DNA from: Methanobacteriota archaeon
Lineage (GTDB): Archaea; Thermoplasmatota; E2; DHVEG-1
Length of the DNA stretch: 32,518 bases
NCBI GenBank assembly: GCA_026394495.1
Contig: JAPKYE010000062.1
Span: 1 to 32,518 of the forward strand
Direction of reading: 5' to 3'
Shown here in pieces: positions 16,659 through 24,002 of the stretch. A program made the translations under genes and the position numbers. Within the stretch, counting starts at the first letter, position 1; each line of letters begins with the position of its first letter. Under the pieces are notes generated by a model that worked only from the letters and a program-made list of their open reading frames with translations, was not told the DNA's origin and did no database searches.

Positions 16659-17966
16659 TTATTCACTTCTCATTGCTTCTACAATCTGGAGATTCGCTGC
16701 TTTTCGCGCAGGGATCAATCCTGATATTATTCCAATAATGGTAGAAAATAACAATGCAAACAGAATAAGCTCCGGGGTCACCACTGCAACTGAGGTATTC
16801 GTCCCCGTTCCCATTCGTCCCATGCCCATGATGTTGATTCCTACGCTGGAAATCACACCGACAACGATGAAACCAAGGAATATCCCAAGGAGTCCTCCCA
16901 TAAGGCCGATGATACCTGATTCTGTGATAAACAATTTCATGATTTCAGAGTTTCTCGTCCCAATGGATTTCAAAATACCAATAAGTCGTGTGCGTTCCAT
17001 CACCGACATAAACATGGTATTAGCAATCCCAATCGCCCCCACTAAAAGAGATATCGCTGCGATACCAGTAAGGAAAAATGTCAATGTCGCCATTGTACTT
17101 TGAATGGTTTCAAGCATCGATGTTGGTGATGTGACCGTAAAATCCGCTGTGTCTGCCGTGACCTGTCTTGATGAATATAAAACCTGATCTACATTTTGCG
17201 TTATTTGATCTACAGCATTAGTATCTGTTATCTTTATTTGAATTGAGGAATATTGATCGGTATCAAGACCGGTCACAATTTGTCTAGCAGCAGGAATTGT
17301 CATAAATATCGTCCGGTCATCTCCACCAAAACTCCCGGTACCAGATTGTTTGAGTATTCCCACGATGATGAATGTTTTCGACCCGATTCTTATCGGAGTG
17401 TTCTCTGTTAAATTATAATTAAACATCCCATTGGCAATGCTATTTCCAACAAGGACGCTATTGCCATCTCCCAACTCAAGGAATCGCCCCAACGCTAGTT
17501 GAGACGTCGTCATCGTGTTCCAAGCTGCTGGATCGACACCTTCAACAGTTACGGTGACTGTTTGTGCTAGATACTGTACTGTTGATCGACCCGAGATGAC
17601 ACCTGTAACTGTTTCTATACCGTCAGCTGTCGATATCGCGAGGATATCTTTGTCAGTTAACGTTGGGGTGGTCGTTGTTTGTGATGTTTGTCCAGACGTT
17701 CCTGATTGACTGCTACCAGGTTGAAATCTATCCCCGAAACCACCTTCAGGTCCAAACGCCCGTGTCCGTCCAGCGCTTACTGTGAGAACATCTGTCCCAA
17801 AACTTGAAAACTGTGCCTGCATGTTTTGGGACATCCCTGCGCTGATCGACAGCATGGCGATGACTGCCGCAACCCCGATGATGATTCCCAGAATAGTCAA
17901 CCAACTGCGTAACCCTCGATGGGTTAAACTATTCAATGATAGCTTAAAGATATCAGCAAACTTCAT
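16659..17966 (-). CDS. ABC transporter permease, MacB/LolCE (FtsX) type
   Basis: The 435-residue permease has the FtsX-MacB layout: an N-terminal helix (WLTILGIIIGVAAVIAMLSI, about 20-42), a long outside domain (about 45-285, with a Gly/Ser/Thr-rich loop near 75-100), then three C-terminal helices (about 290-312, 345-372, 395-420) ending in PARKAANLQIVEAMRSE, a common closing motif that contacts the ATPase. Such proteins couple ATP hydrolysis to conformational work on lipoproteins, peptides or envelope parts, rather than classical import. The start overlaps the preceding gene by 4 bp (ATGA), so the two are translationally coupled. Confidence 0.93.
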   Translation of the reverse strand: MKFADIFKLSLNSLTHRGLRSWLTILGIIIGVAAVIAMLSISAGMSQNMQAQFSSFGTDVLTVSAGRTRAFGPEGGFGDRFQPGSSQSGTSGQTSQTTTTPTLTDKDILAISTADGIETVTGVISGRSTVQYLAQTVTVTVEGVDPAAWNTMTTSQLALGRFLELGDGNSVLVGNSIANGMFNYNLTENTPIRIGSKTFIIVGILKQSGTGSFGGDDRTIFMTIPAARQIVTGLDTDQYSSIQIKITDTNAVDQITQNVDQVLYSSRQVTADTADFTVTSPTSMLETIQSTMATLTFFLTGIAAISLLVGAIGIANTMFMSVMERTRLIGILKSIGTRNSEIMKLFITESGIIGLMGGLLGIFLGFIVVGVISSVGINIMGMGRMGTGTNTSVAVVTPELILFALLFSTIIGIISGLIPARKAANLQIVEAMRSE

Positions 17967-19345
17967 TCTTTTCGCCTTTTGAACAATTTTGAGAAACGAC
18001 CCAGTTTTTTCTTTCGTCCTAATTGAATGATGACAACAATGACTATAATTCCAACAACGCCGATGACAATGTACAAAAGACTATTGTTAGAGCCTGATGA
18101 TTGCGATTGGCCAAAGGAATTCCCGGAACTACCCTGGGTTCCCGTACGAGAAGTAAAACCACTTGGTAACCCCGAAGAAACAGAGGATATGGTCACCTGT
18201 TTTTGGATAGTTTGCCTGATGCCAAAGACATCTGTGTATGATATTTGGACAAGCACCCCGTTACCCCCAAACCCTAAAAATGATTGGTTCATAAATCCAT
18301 CTCGATTGCTAAAATTCCTGTCCTGTGGGGCACCACCACCGGTTCCGGTTCTGTTAAAAGATGGAAACTGCCCGGTATTGTTGCTTGTTGTTGAGGTGAG
18401 TTGAAATGTTGCCAACGTGTAATCACCAGCATCAAGGTTCCCAAGATTTGAGGAGGAAGAACCACTTACAGCATAGGTGGGTTGTTGCGGGATCGAAACA
18501 ATAACTGCTGATGCAACATTTGCTCCTGTGTTTACCACAGCAAATGTTGTTGATCCACTTGTTGATTGTTGTAGTACGAGTTCAAACGTTGTTGTCCCGC
18601 TGATTTCCAAACCAACCGTTGATGTCACCGTTTGTTTTGTCCCTGTGCGATCATAGTATTCCATTGTTATTGCCAGTGGGTATACTCCGGGTGAAATCCC
18701 GGAGCTTGCGATAAGCGTTACAGATACATCGGTATGATTTTCAGCACCAATTGAGGAAATCATAATCTTGTTGTCTTCGCCTATTGGTAAAATTAAATCA
18801 TTCGCATCCGCCCAGGAGAAAAGAATATTATCTATGTTTGTTCCACAATTATTTGTGATGTTAAAAACAAGTGTTGTTGTCTGCCCGATGGTTATTGAAC
18901 TGGGCGCAACAGATGCTACATCCAGCACTGTCGCATCTTCAATTTGGACAACGGCTGTTTGTCTGATGATATGACCTTGTGCATAGTCAATGTCAAAAAT
19001 TACTTGGTACAAACCAGGAGATGCCGTACTTGGAACACGGAATTCATAGATAAGTGAATACGAATCACTACTGTCAAGACTACCGACATATACCTCCCAA
19101 TTTCCTTGAGGGATGACAACTGTTGGATCCCATGAACTTGCAGTGATTTCAATGGATGATAACGCAGTTCCGCCGACGCTTTTTAAATTGACTTCCAGAT
19201 ATCCATTTGTTCCTGGTGCGACAATAGTGGGATTTGTGGTAAATGTAACTTGCAAACCTGAAGCTGATGCAAGACCAACAAATAACGTACTCAATGCAAG
19301 AAGCACAACTATCGACAACGAAACCAAACGCGATGTTTTCTTCAT
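17963..19345 (-). CDS. Surface protein with CARDB/COG1361-like repeats, ABC-operon partner
   Basis: The 460-residue protein has a signal peptide (1-29, ending VGLASAS), at least three beta-sandwich domains of the COG1361/CARDB type (VTFTTNPTIVAPGTNGYLEV; SVAPSSITIGQTTTLVFNIT; VLQQSTSGSTTFAVVNTG), a Gly/Ser/Asn-rich linker (about 340-420), one membrane helix (LLYIVIGVVGIIVIVVIIQL) and a basic tail (RKKKLGRFSKLFKRRKE). The repeated pattern of a loaded strand, then Pro-Gly and a strand is typical of archaeal surface proteins that accompany MacB-like transporters. It lies between the ATPase and permease, 3 nt after the first and overlapping the second by 4 bp, and probably acts as an outside binding or scaffold component. 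GGTGGGTGGG before the ATG is a strong ribosome site. Confidence 0.87.
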   Translation of the reverse strand: MKKTSRLVSLSIVVLLALSTLFVGLASASGLQVTFTTNPTIVAPGTNGYLEVNLKSVGGTALSSIEITASSWDPTVVIPQGNWEVYVGSLDSSDSYSLIYEFRVPSTASPGLYQVIFDIDYAQGHIIRQTAVVQIEDATVLDVASVAPSSITIGQTTTLVFNITNNCGTNIDNILFSWADANDLILPIGEDNKIMISSIGAENHTDVSVTLIASSGISPGVYPLAITMEYYDRTGTKQTVTSTVGLEISGTTTFELVLQQSTSGSTTFAVVNTGANVASAVIVSIPQQPTYAVSGSSSSNLGNLDAGDYTLATFQLTSTTSNNTGQFPSFNRTGTGGGAPQDRNFSNRDGFMNQSFLGFGGNGVLVQISYTDVFGIRQTIQKQVTISSVSSGLPSGFTSRTGTQGSSGNSFGQSQSSGSNNSLLYIVIGVVGIIVIVVIIQLGRKKKLGRFSKLFKRRKE

Positions 19346-19348
19346 TGT

Positions 19349-20032
19349 TTACCCACCCACCTTAATTCTTCCATCGACGATATGAACAATTTTTTCAGCA
19401 TATTGTGCTATCTCAGGCTCATGAGTGATTACGGTAACAGTCATCTTCTTCTCTTTCTGTAACTTTAATAAAAAATCCATGATTTCCGCCTTCGTCTTTG
19501 TATCTAAATTTCCTGTGAGCTCATCCGCGAGAATAATTTCAGGGTCGTTTGCTAATGCACGAGCAATCGCGATACGTTGTTCTTCACCACCAGACATCTG
19601 AGATGGAAAATGATGAGCCCTATGCTCAAGTCCTACTGCTTTTAAAAGTTCACGTGCTTTTTGTTGACGTTCTTTTTTATCTTTCTCAACAACGATCATC
19701 GGGAGTTCGATGTTTTCCAGTGCGGTTAATGTGGGGTGGAGATTGAAAAATTGAAAGACGATACCGATTTTTTTTCCTCTCATTCTAGCAAGATCAGATT
19801 CTCTCATCGTAGAGATGTCAACCCCGTCGAGAATTACTTTTCCTGACGTGGGTTTATCAAGTGCCCCTATCATGTGTAACAATGTTGATTTGCCTGATCC
19901 ACTAGGTCCCATGATTGCAACAAATTCTTCTTTTTTAATCTGGAGGTCTACGCCTCGTAGCGCATGAGTTTCTACGCCGTCCATCTTATATATTTTTTTA
20001 ACATTCTGCAGCTCTATTACGACATTATTCAT
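19349..20032 (-). CDS. ABC transporter ATPase, LolD/MacB type
   Basis: The 227-residue nucleotide-binding protein has Walker A GPSGSGKSTLLH, Q loop VFQFFNLHPTLTALENIELP, signature MSGGEEQRIAIARAL, Walker B EIILADELTGNLD and H loop VTVITHEPEIA. It powers the permease encoded downstream. Two departures from consensus are visible: Leu replaces the usual Pro just after the Walker B Glu (ADELTGNLD for ADEPTGNLD), and the signature has Glu-Glu in place of Gln-rich residues; neither removes a catalytic residue. It is the first gene of the operon, with AGGTGAA before the ATG. A TATA with tandem upstream boxes lies about 90-130 bp upstream. Confidence 0.95.
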   Translation of the reverse strand: MNNVVIELQNVKKIYKMDGVETHALRGVDLQIKKEEFVAIMGPSGSGKSTLLHMIGALDKPTSGKVILDGVDISTMRESDLARMRGKKIGIVFQFFNLHPTLTALENIELPMIVVEKDKKERQQKARELLKAVGLEHRAHHFPSQMSGGEEQRIAIARALANDPEIILADELTGNLDTKTKAEIMDFLLKLQKEKKMTVTVITHEPEIAQYAEKIVHIVDGRIKVGG

Positions 20033-20120
20033 GATTTCACCTTTGTTAACTCTGTTTTATTTGTTGTTTTATACTGTTTTTTTTCGTTATTATTTATAGC
20101 CCTCAAGTTGTCCTGAAAAG

Positions 20121-20163
20121 TATATATGGATTTTTCCCAATTCATTCCCAATTTCATTCCTAA
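20121..20163 (-). promoter_or_regulatory. TATA box with three tandem TTCCCAA boxes, ABC operon promoter
   Basis: On the plus strand: TATATAT at 20121-20127, then boxes TTCCCAA 20134-20140, TTCCCAA 20145-20151 and TTCCTAA 20157-20163, that is, 6 nt from the TATA and spaced 11 and 12 bp. Transcription is on the minus strand, so the boxes lie upstream of the TATA, where archaeal activators bind. The same arrangement recurs at 22341 and 22971. A second TATA-like CTATAAATAA lies at about 20091-20100. Confidence 0.6.
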
Positions 20164-20179
20164 TCACGAAATGAACTGG

Positions 20180-20314
20180 TTATTCGTCGAAAAAAAATTG
20201 AGCAAATGCATCTGTAAATTTTTTACTAAATTCCATGACCATCTCCTCTTCCTCATACAAGTCATCTACGGGTATGGGTTGTATGTCAGTAAGAGCTATT
20301 CGTGTGTTGCCCAT
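20180..20314 (-). CDS. Small acidic protein, 44 aa, overlapping the end of the upstream gene
   Basis: An ATG at 20314 opens a 44-residue frame (MGNTRIALTDIQPIPVDDLY, then EEEEMVMEFSKKFTDAFAQF, FFDE) ending at TAA 20180-20182. It starts 19 nt inside the end of the duplicated-domain gene in another frame, and GGAGAAAATGG lies shortly before the ATG, a layout typical of translational coupling. The product is strongly acidic with an amphipathic C-terminal helix, as in small partner or inhibitor proteins. It is short enough to be chance; the overlap and ribosome site are the support. No homolog is recognised. Confidence 0.45.
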   Translation of the reverse strand: MGNTRIALTDIQPIPVDDLYEEEEMVMEFSKKFTDAFAQFFFDE

Positions 20315-20991
20315 ATTTTTCCATTTTCTCCAAATTTATCTATAAACCCCATTAATTTTATCATATCATATCGTAATTTTTTACTTAGCCGTATCCCTTT
20401 TTTCTGTGAAAGAGTTTTGATAATTCTGTCAAGAAACACCATTTTACTCGTATTTTTTTCATTATAATCAGTTAACAATGTGATAAAATATGGTGTTTGT
20501 TCTATTGAAAACACCTTTCCATTTGATTTTTCATGGTGGATAACAATACCAAGATCCTCTAAACAATCGAGGGTTCGTTTATGATAATATGACAATGAAG
20601 TTTCCGCGAAATCTAGCCCCATCAATTTTATCATATCATAAAGAAGAGATTTTTTTAATTTTATCCCTTTATTTCGCGTGAGTTCCTCAAGGATTTTTTC
20701 AAACGATATCATTCTGTTGTGTCCGTTATCCCTGGTTTTTAGCAATTCTACAAAATGCACAGAAGGCTCTGTCGTACACATGAAATCGTTTGGTTGTTTT
20801 TGGCATGTGATAACATCGAGTTCTAAAAGATATTTCAACGTATATTTATGGTAATAGTGCAACGATGCATCAGTCCATTCTTTACGATTATTTTTTTTCC
20901 CCTCCATTTGCTCTGTGTGTCCTGCTCGATTCATATTTTCTTTTTCCAGCATCACGTTCCCGTATTCATTTTTTGATTGGAAAATAATCAT
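20296..20991 (-). CDS. Protein with two tandem ~90-residue units, probable winged-helix DNA binding
   Basis: The 231-residue soluble protein carries an internal duplication. Unit 1 contains ASLHYYHKYTLKYLLELDVI and ends GIKLKKSLLYDMIKLMG; unit 2 contains TSLSYYHKRTLDCLEDLGIV and ends GIRLSKKLRYDMIKLMG. Each has the look of a winged helix: a short helix, then a recognition-like helix (YYHKRTLDCLEDLGIV, compare the usual YHLKKLEELGLI), then a strand pair (HHEKSNGKVFSIEQTP). This suggests DNA binding to direct repeats, but it is inference. The start is uncertain: ATG 20991 (GTG 20994), ATG 20952, or later. It lies between the ABC operon and htrA on the same strand, with a terminator-like hairpin upstream, so it probably has its own promoter. 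Confidence 0.8.
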   Translation of the reverse strand: MIIFQSKNEYGNVMLEKENMNRAGHTEQMEGKKNNRKEWTDASLHYYHKYTLKYLLELDVITCQKQPNDFMCTTEPSVHFVELLKTRDNGHNRMISFEKILEELTRNKGIKLKKSLLYDMIKLMGLDFAETSLSYYHKRTLDCLEDLGIVIHHEKSNGKVFSIEQTPYFITLLTDYNEKNTSKMVFLDRIIKTLSQKKGIRLSKKLRYDMIKLMGFIDKFGENGKIWATHE

Positions 20992-21012
20992 CACCTCTTT
21001 CGATATATAGTA

Positions 21013-21074
21013 AAAAAAGAGGGTTGTGCATAGAGGGGAAAAAATGGAGAAAAATCATGATTTTCGCACAACCC
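21013..21074 (-). terminator. Hairpin plus T-run terminator after htrA
   Basis: GGGTTGTGC (21021-21029) pairs with GCACAACCC (21066-21074), and on the minus strand the stem is followed by TCTTTTTTT (21012-21020). The loop contains the 14-bp palindrome AAAATCATGATTTT (21051-21064). It lies 14 nt after the htrA stop, so it fits a transcription terminator; the inner palindrome could also be an operator for the downstream gene. Confidence 0.6.
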
Positions 21075-21087
21075 CTTATTAAAGATA

Positions 21088-22302
21088 TCACGTTGATGCC
21101 GGTCTTGTTCCAAGCTGAATAGAAATATCAAGTATCTGGCTGTTTCGTACAATCGTAACAGTAATGATTTGATTCGGTATTGTATATTCTTCGAGATACG
21201 ACATGAGAAAATCCCCATTAATGATACGGGTTCCGTCAATAGCGATGATGATATCACCACCAATGAGGGTGCGCTCCCCGTTAATTCGTACTTGATGGTC
21301 TCCGCCTTTTAATCCAGCATTGTCCGCTGCTCCTCCGCTTGTCACTTGGGTAATGAGCCATCCATAAGTGACATTGATATTCATTGCTTGAGCGATGGAA
21401 TATTTCATGTCTGCTCCAGATATTCCTAGCCAGGAATGCTGATCATAGGAGCCTGTGGTAACAAGTGATTGTATTTCCCGCAATATCGTATTTGAAGGGA
21501 TAGCAAAGCCAAGCCCGTTGGAATTTTGGATAATCGCAGTGGTTATTCCTACGATGTCTCCTTGATAGTTGAGTAATGGTCCTCCTGAATTGCCTGGGTT
21601 GATGGGGACGCTTGTTTGAATGATGTTTGCTACAAGGAAATTTCCTGCGACTGAGTCTTGAATTGTTCTTCCTAGTTGGCTAACTATTCCTGTGGTCATT
21701 GTGCCGCCGAGCCCGAAGGGGCTGCCGATTGCGATGACAGGTTCACCGACGTTTAAGGTGGATGAACTCACGATTTCAAGAGGATGATATTCATCTACCG
21801 GTGCTTGTACCGATAAAACTGCAAGGTCTGAATAATCATCAGATCCTAGAACTGTTGCAGGGTATGCATTTCCATTTGAAAACGTCACAGTGATATCAGA
21901 TGCGCCATCGACCACATGTTTGTTTGTGATCACGATGTTTTCATTGTTATATTCGTATACAAACCCTGAACCTTGGACTTCAGCATATTGAGTTCCAAAA
22001 AAGGATTGCTGAGGGGCAAGTCCATATATCACAACGACGGAGTCTCTGACGTTTTGATAGAGTTGCGCAAGAGACGTATCATTGTATACATAGATGATGT
22101 TTTGAGTTGCCGCATTGTTGCTTTTTTGTTGAGTTTCTAGTTGTTGCTGTAACTGCTTTGTTTCTGAGGATGCTGTGGTACTATAACTAAGAGTTCCTCC
22201 AATAAGATAACCGGCGATAAACATTGATACTATGAAAATTGTCACGAAAAGAGCTATGTATGCTTTTCCTCGTTTTTTCTCAATTGTATTGATTTCATTC
22301 AT
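21088..22302 (-). CDS. htrA: Membrane-anchored HtrA/DegP-type serine protease with PDZ domain
   Basis: The 404-residue protein has one N-terminal membrane helix (about 15-38), a coiled Gln-rich linker (about 45-68), a trypsin-like protease domain with catalytic triad His129 (ITNKHVVDGAS), Asp159 (DDYSDLAVL) and Ser239 (NPGNSGGPLL), and one C-terminal PDZ domain (about 300-395; AGLKGGDHQVRINGERTLIG). The protease faces outside and would cut or refold damaged exported proteins. The linker may set trimer spacing. ATG at 22302 follows GGGGGAA. Its promoter carries a TATA-like element with two upstream boxes, shared with two neighbouring genes, which suggests induction by envelope stress. Confidence 0.95.
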   Translation of the reverse strand: MNEINTIEKKRGKAYIALFVTIFIVSMFIAGYLIGGTLSYSTTASSETKQLQQQLETQQKSNNAATQNIIYVYNDTSLAQLYQNVRDSVVVIYGLAPQQSFFGTQYAEVQGSGFVYEYNNENIVITNKHVVDGASDITVTFSNGNAYPATVLGSDDYSDLAVLSVQAPVDEYHPLEIVSSSTLNVGEPVIAIGSPFGLGGTMTTGIVSQLGRTIQDSVAGNFLVANIIQTSVPINPGNSGGPLLNYQGDIVGITTAIIQNSNGLGFAIPSNTILREIQSLVTTGSYDQHSWLGISGADMKYSIAQAMNINVTYGWLITQVTSGGAADNAGLKGGDHQVRINGERTLIGGDIIIAIDGTRIINGDFLMSYLEEYTIPNQIITVTIVRNSQILDISIQLGTRPAST

Positions 22303-22340
22303 TTTTTTAATTCCCCCTTTTATCTATCAAAATAATTTTT

Positions 22341-22374
22341 TATATTATATTTTTTCTTACCAATTTATTCCCAA
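22341..22374 (-). promoter_or_regulatory. TATA box with two tandem boxes, htrA promoter
   Basis: On the plus strand: TATATTATAT at 22341-22350, then TTACCAA at 22357-22363 and TTCCCAA at 22368-22374, starting 6 nt from the TATA and 11 bp apart. Transcription is toward htrA on the minus strand, about 40 nt from the ATG. Same geometry as the sites at 20121 and 22971. Confidence 0.6.
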
Positions 22375-22482
22375 ATCTCTGTCAAATGTTGTTAATGGTG
22401 CGGAGAGAGGAAAAGAGGATGTTTTTTCCTCTTCTCAAATTTTTTTGGTGGAGGCGTTGGTTGGGATAGGATGCATATTCGA

Positions 22483-22922
22483 TTATTTGCCAGACCTGAA
22501 ACCATGAGGACCTTGATCGTGCCCATCACGGAAACCATGTCCAGGTATCATACCCTGACCGGTGTCAATTGGTGATTCTAGATTAAATTCGCTTTGTACA
22601 ATCTGGTTGATTTCATCCCAGCTTTTTCCTTCTGCTCTGAGCTCTTGTTTTCTTTTAAGAATGTTTAATGTTTGCTCAGTACGGTTAATTTCATCGCTTA
22701 GTTGTTTGTCTAACACACCGTATTCATCAAGTTTGTTTTGTACTGCTTGTCTGATTTCCTCCGAAGTTGCATTCGTGTTTCTCAGTTCTTTGACAAGTGC
22801 ATCTATTTCGGCTCGTTGTTCTTCTGTTAAATTAGCGTAGAACGGTTGGGCACTGCCCCGATAGTGGCGATAAGGATGACAACGATAAATCCTCCAAGGA
22901 GTTTCTTGTTTGTTGTCTTCAT
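22483..22922 (-). pseudogene. Spy/CpxP-like exported protein, frameshifted near 22850
   Basis: Starting at ATG 22922 behind a strong GGAGGT, the frame gives a signal peptide (KKLLGGFIVVILIATIGAV) and stops after 31 residues. In the next frame, from about 22848, the mature protein continues without interruption: QPFYANLTEEQRAEIDALVK, then a helical region to LNILKRKQELRAEGKSWDEI and a His/Gly-rich end (GMIPGHGFRDGHDQGPHGF). Restoring one base in GCAGTG(G)CCCAACCG gives AVAQPFYA, a good signal-peptidase site, and a 146-residue protein. The LTEEQ and the paired long helices match the Spy/CpxP LTxxQ family of extracytoplasmic chaperones; the His-rich tail may bind metal. It is a true mutation or a sequencing error. 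Its promoter shares the boxes with htrA and the ABC operon. Confidence 0.8.
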
Positions 22923-22970
22923 TTTTTTTCTCTACCTCCTTTTTTATGATATAAGTTAAGAAAAGATCTG

Positions 22971-23023
22971 TTTATATTCATTTTTTACAATTCAATTCCA
23001 ATTCGTTCCCAAATCATTCCCAA
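22971..23023 (-). promoter_or_regulatory. TATA box with four tandem boxes, Spy-like gene and wHTH regulator
   Basis: On the plus strand: TTTATATT at 22971-22978, then TTACAA 22985, TTCCAA 22996, TTCCCAA 23006-23012 and TTCCCAA 23017-23023, at about 11, 10 and 11 bp spacing and again 6 nt from the TATA. It serves the Spy-like gene on the minus strand. It also lies upstream of the divergent wHTH gene (start 23079), which could be autoregulated through it. Confidence 0.6.
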
Positions 23024-23078
23024 ATGTTGAAAAATGTAATAAAGGAAGTTATTCATTCATGTCAAAAAGGTTGGCGAG

Positions 23079-23375
23079 ATGAGTTCCCTTAAAAATGTTC
23101 TTTATTGGTTAATTGCTAACTCTTTGGGTGGAGTAAACCGTGGGAGGATCATAGACGAACTTTTTAAGAAACCGCAAAATGCAAATGAGCTTTCAATCAA
23201 TCTTGCTGTTGAGTATAAAACAGTTCGATATCATCTTCAAGTGCTTGAAGAAAATAAATTGATTATTTCAGTTGGCGGAGGATATGGAAAAACATATTTT
23301 CCATCTGATGAACTTCAGACTGATAAGCAAATTTTTTATGAGATTTGGGATAAAATTGGGAAAAAAAGAAATTAA
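23079..23375 (+). CDS. Winged-helix transcriptional regulator, ArsR-like
   Basis: The 98-residue protein has one winged-helix domain: helix 1 LGGVNRGRIIDELFKKPQ, helix 2 NANELSINLAV, recognition helix EYKTVRYHLQVLEENKLI, and the wing ISVGGGYGKTYFPS, followed by a dimerisation-type helix (QIFYEIWDKIGKKRN). This is the HTH_20/ArsR pattern, common in archaea and often sitting next to a membrane protein gene. It lies 78 bp downstream of the box array and is divergent from the Spy-like gene, so it is the prime candidate for the factor that binds the TTCCCAA boxes. No Cys metal-sensing motif is visible; the signal may come from the membrane protein that follows. Confidence 0.9.
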   Translation: MSSLKNVLYWLIANSLGGVNRGRIIDELFKKPQNANELSINLAVEYKTVRYHLQVLEENKLIISVGGGYGKTYFPSDELQTDKQIFYEIWDKIGKKRN

Positions 23376-23407
23376 TGCATAGGACAATATAGAAGGTGAA
23401 AACACGT

Positions 23408-23956
23408 ATGAATGAAATTCCAATTGCGCAAAAAAATGTATCATCGTTTAATAAAAAGGCTATCAAAATTATTGCGATTTTATTTGCGATCGGTATAATT
23501 GTTGGAGTGATTTTATCGATTCTTTTTGTCAATGAAGCAAATAAAATCATCGAAGAAATAAATGATAACCCATTTTCCCAATATATAGGTGGAGGTGCAC
23601 CATTTGATGTTCATCTTTTGACCGCCTCGGAAATCATTTTACCTGCAATAGGCGTTATTATTGTATGTATTAGTATGTTTCTTTTAATTGGTTTGATCAT
23701 CATTTATGTTAAGATCGCTCTGAAGACAAAATCAAATTACATTGTCGGGTTGTTGTTCTTCCTTGCCCCCCTACTTGTGCAATCGATATTTTCTATTACG
23801 GCTCTGCGTTCGTTATTTACTTCATCGGTTATTCCTTTTGGCCATATTCGTGAGAGCATTGGGTTTGGATTCGGGGGATTCGGTGGGATTCTTGCCGTAT
23901 TATCGTTATTTGAGATCATCGGACTAAGTATACTCTTATACTTGAGTACTGAATAA
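23408..23956 (+). CDS. Four-helix membrane protein paired with wHTH regulator
   Basis: The 182-residue protein has about four membrane helices (roughly 17-42, 71-97, 108-132, 154-180) and short loops, with an outside loop after helix 1 (EEINDNPFSQYIGGGAPFDV) and a Gly-rich segment before helix 4 (GFGFGGFGGILAVL). It has no catalytic motif that I recognise. An AGAAGGTGA stretch precedes the ATG at 23408; a GTG at 23396 overlaps that ribosome site and was rejected. It starts 32 nt after the wHTH gene and is surely cotranscribed. Small wHTH plus membrane protein pairs are frequent in archaea and are thought to act as sensor/regulator units; here it could sense envelope stress. Function unproven. 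Confidence 0.87.
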   Translation: MNEIPIAQKNVSSFNKKAIKIIAILFAIGIIVGVILSILFVNEANKIIEEINDNPFSQYIGGGAPFDVHLLTASEIILPAIGVIIVCISMFLLIGLIIIYVKIALKTKSNYIVGLLFFLAPLLVQSIFSITALRSLFTSSVIPFGHIRESIGFGFGGFGGILAVLSLFEIIGLSILLYLSTE

Positions 23957-24002
23957 AATTTGAAAAAAATATGAGGGAAAACTACTCTTTAAAAAGGGGA
24001 GA

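Noticed and set aside
22820-22860. Programmed frameshift in the Spy-like gene.
   Set aside because: No slippery heptamer or downstream structure is seen at the junction. A one-base loss in a GCC run is simpler.
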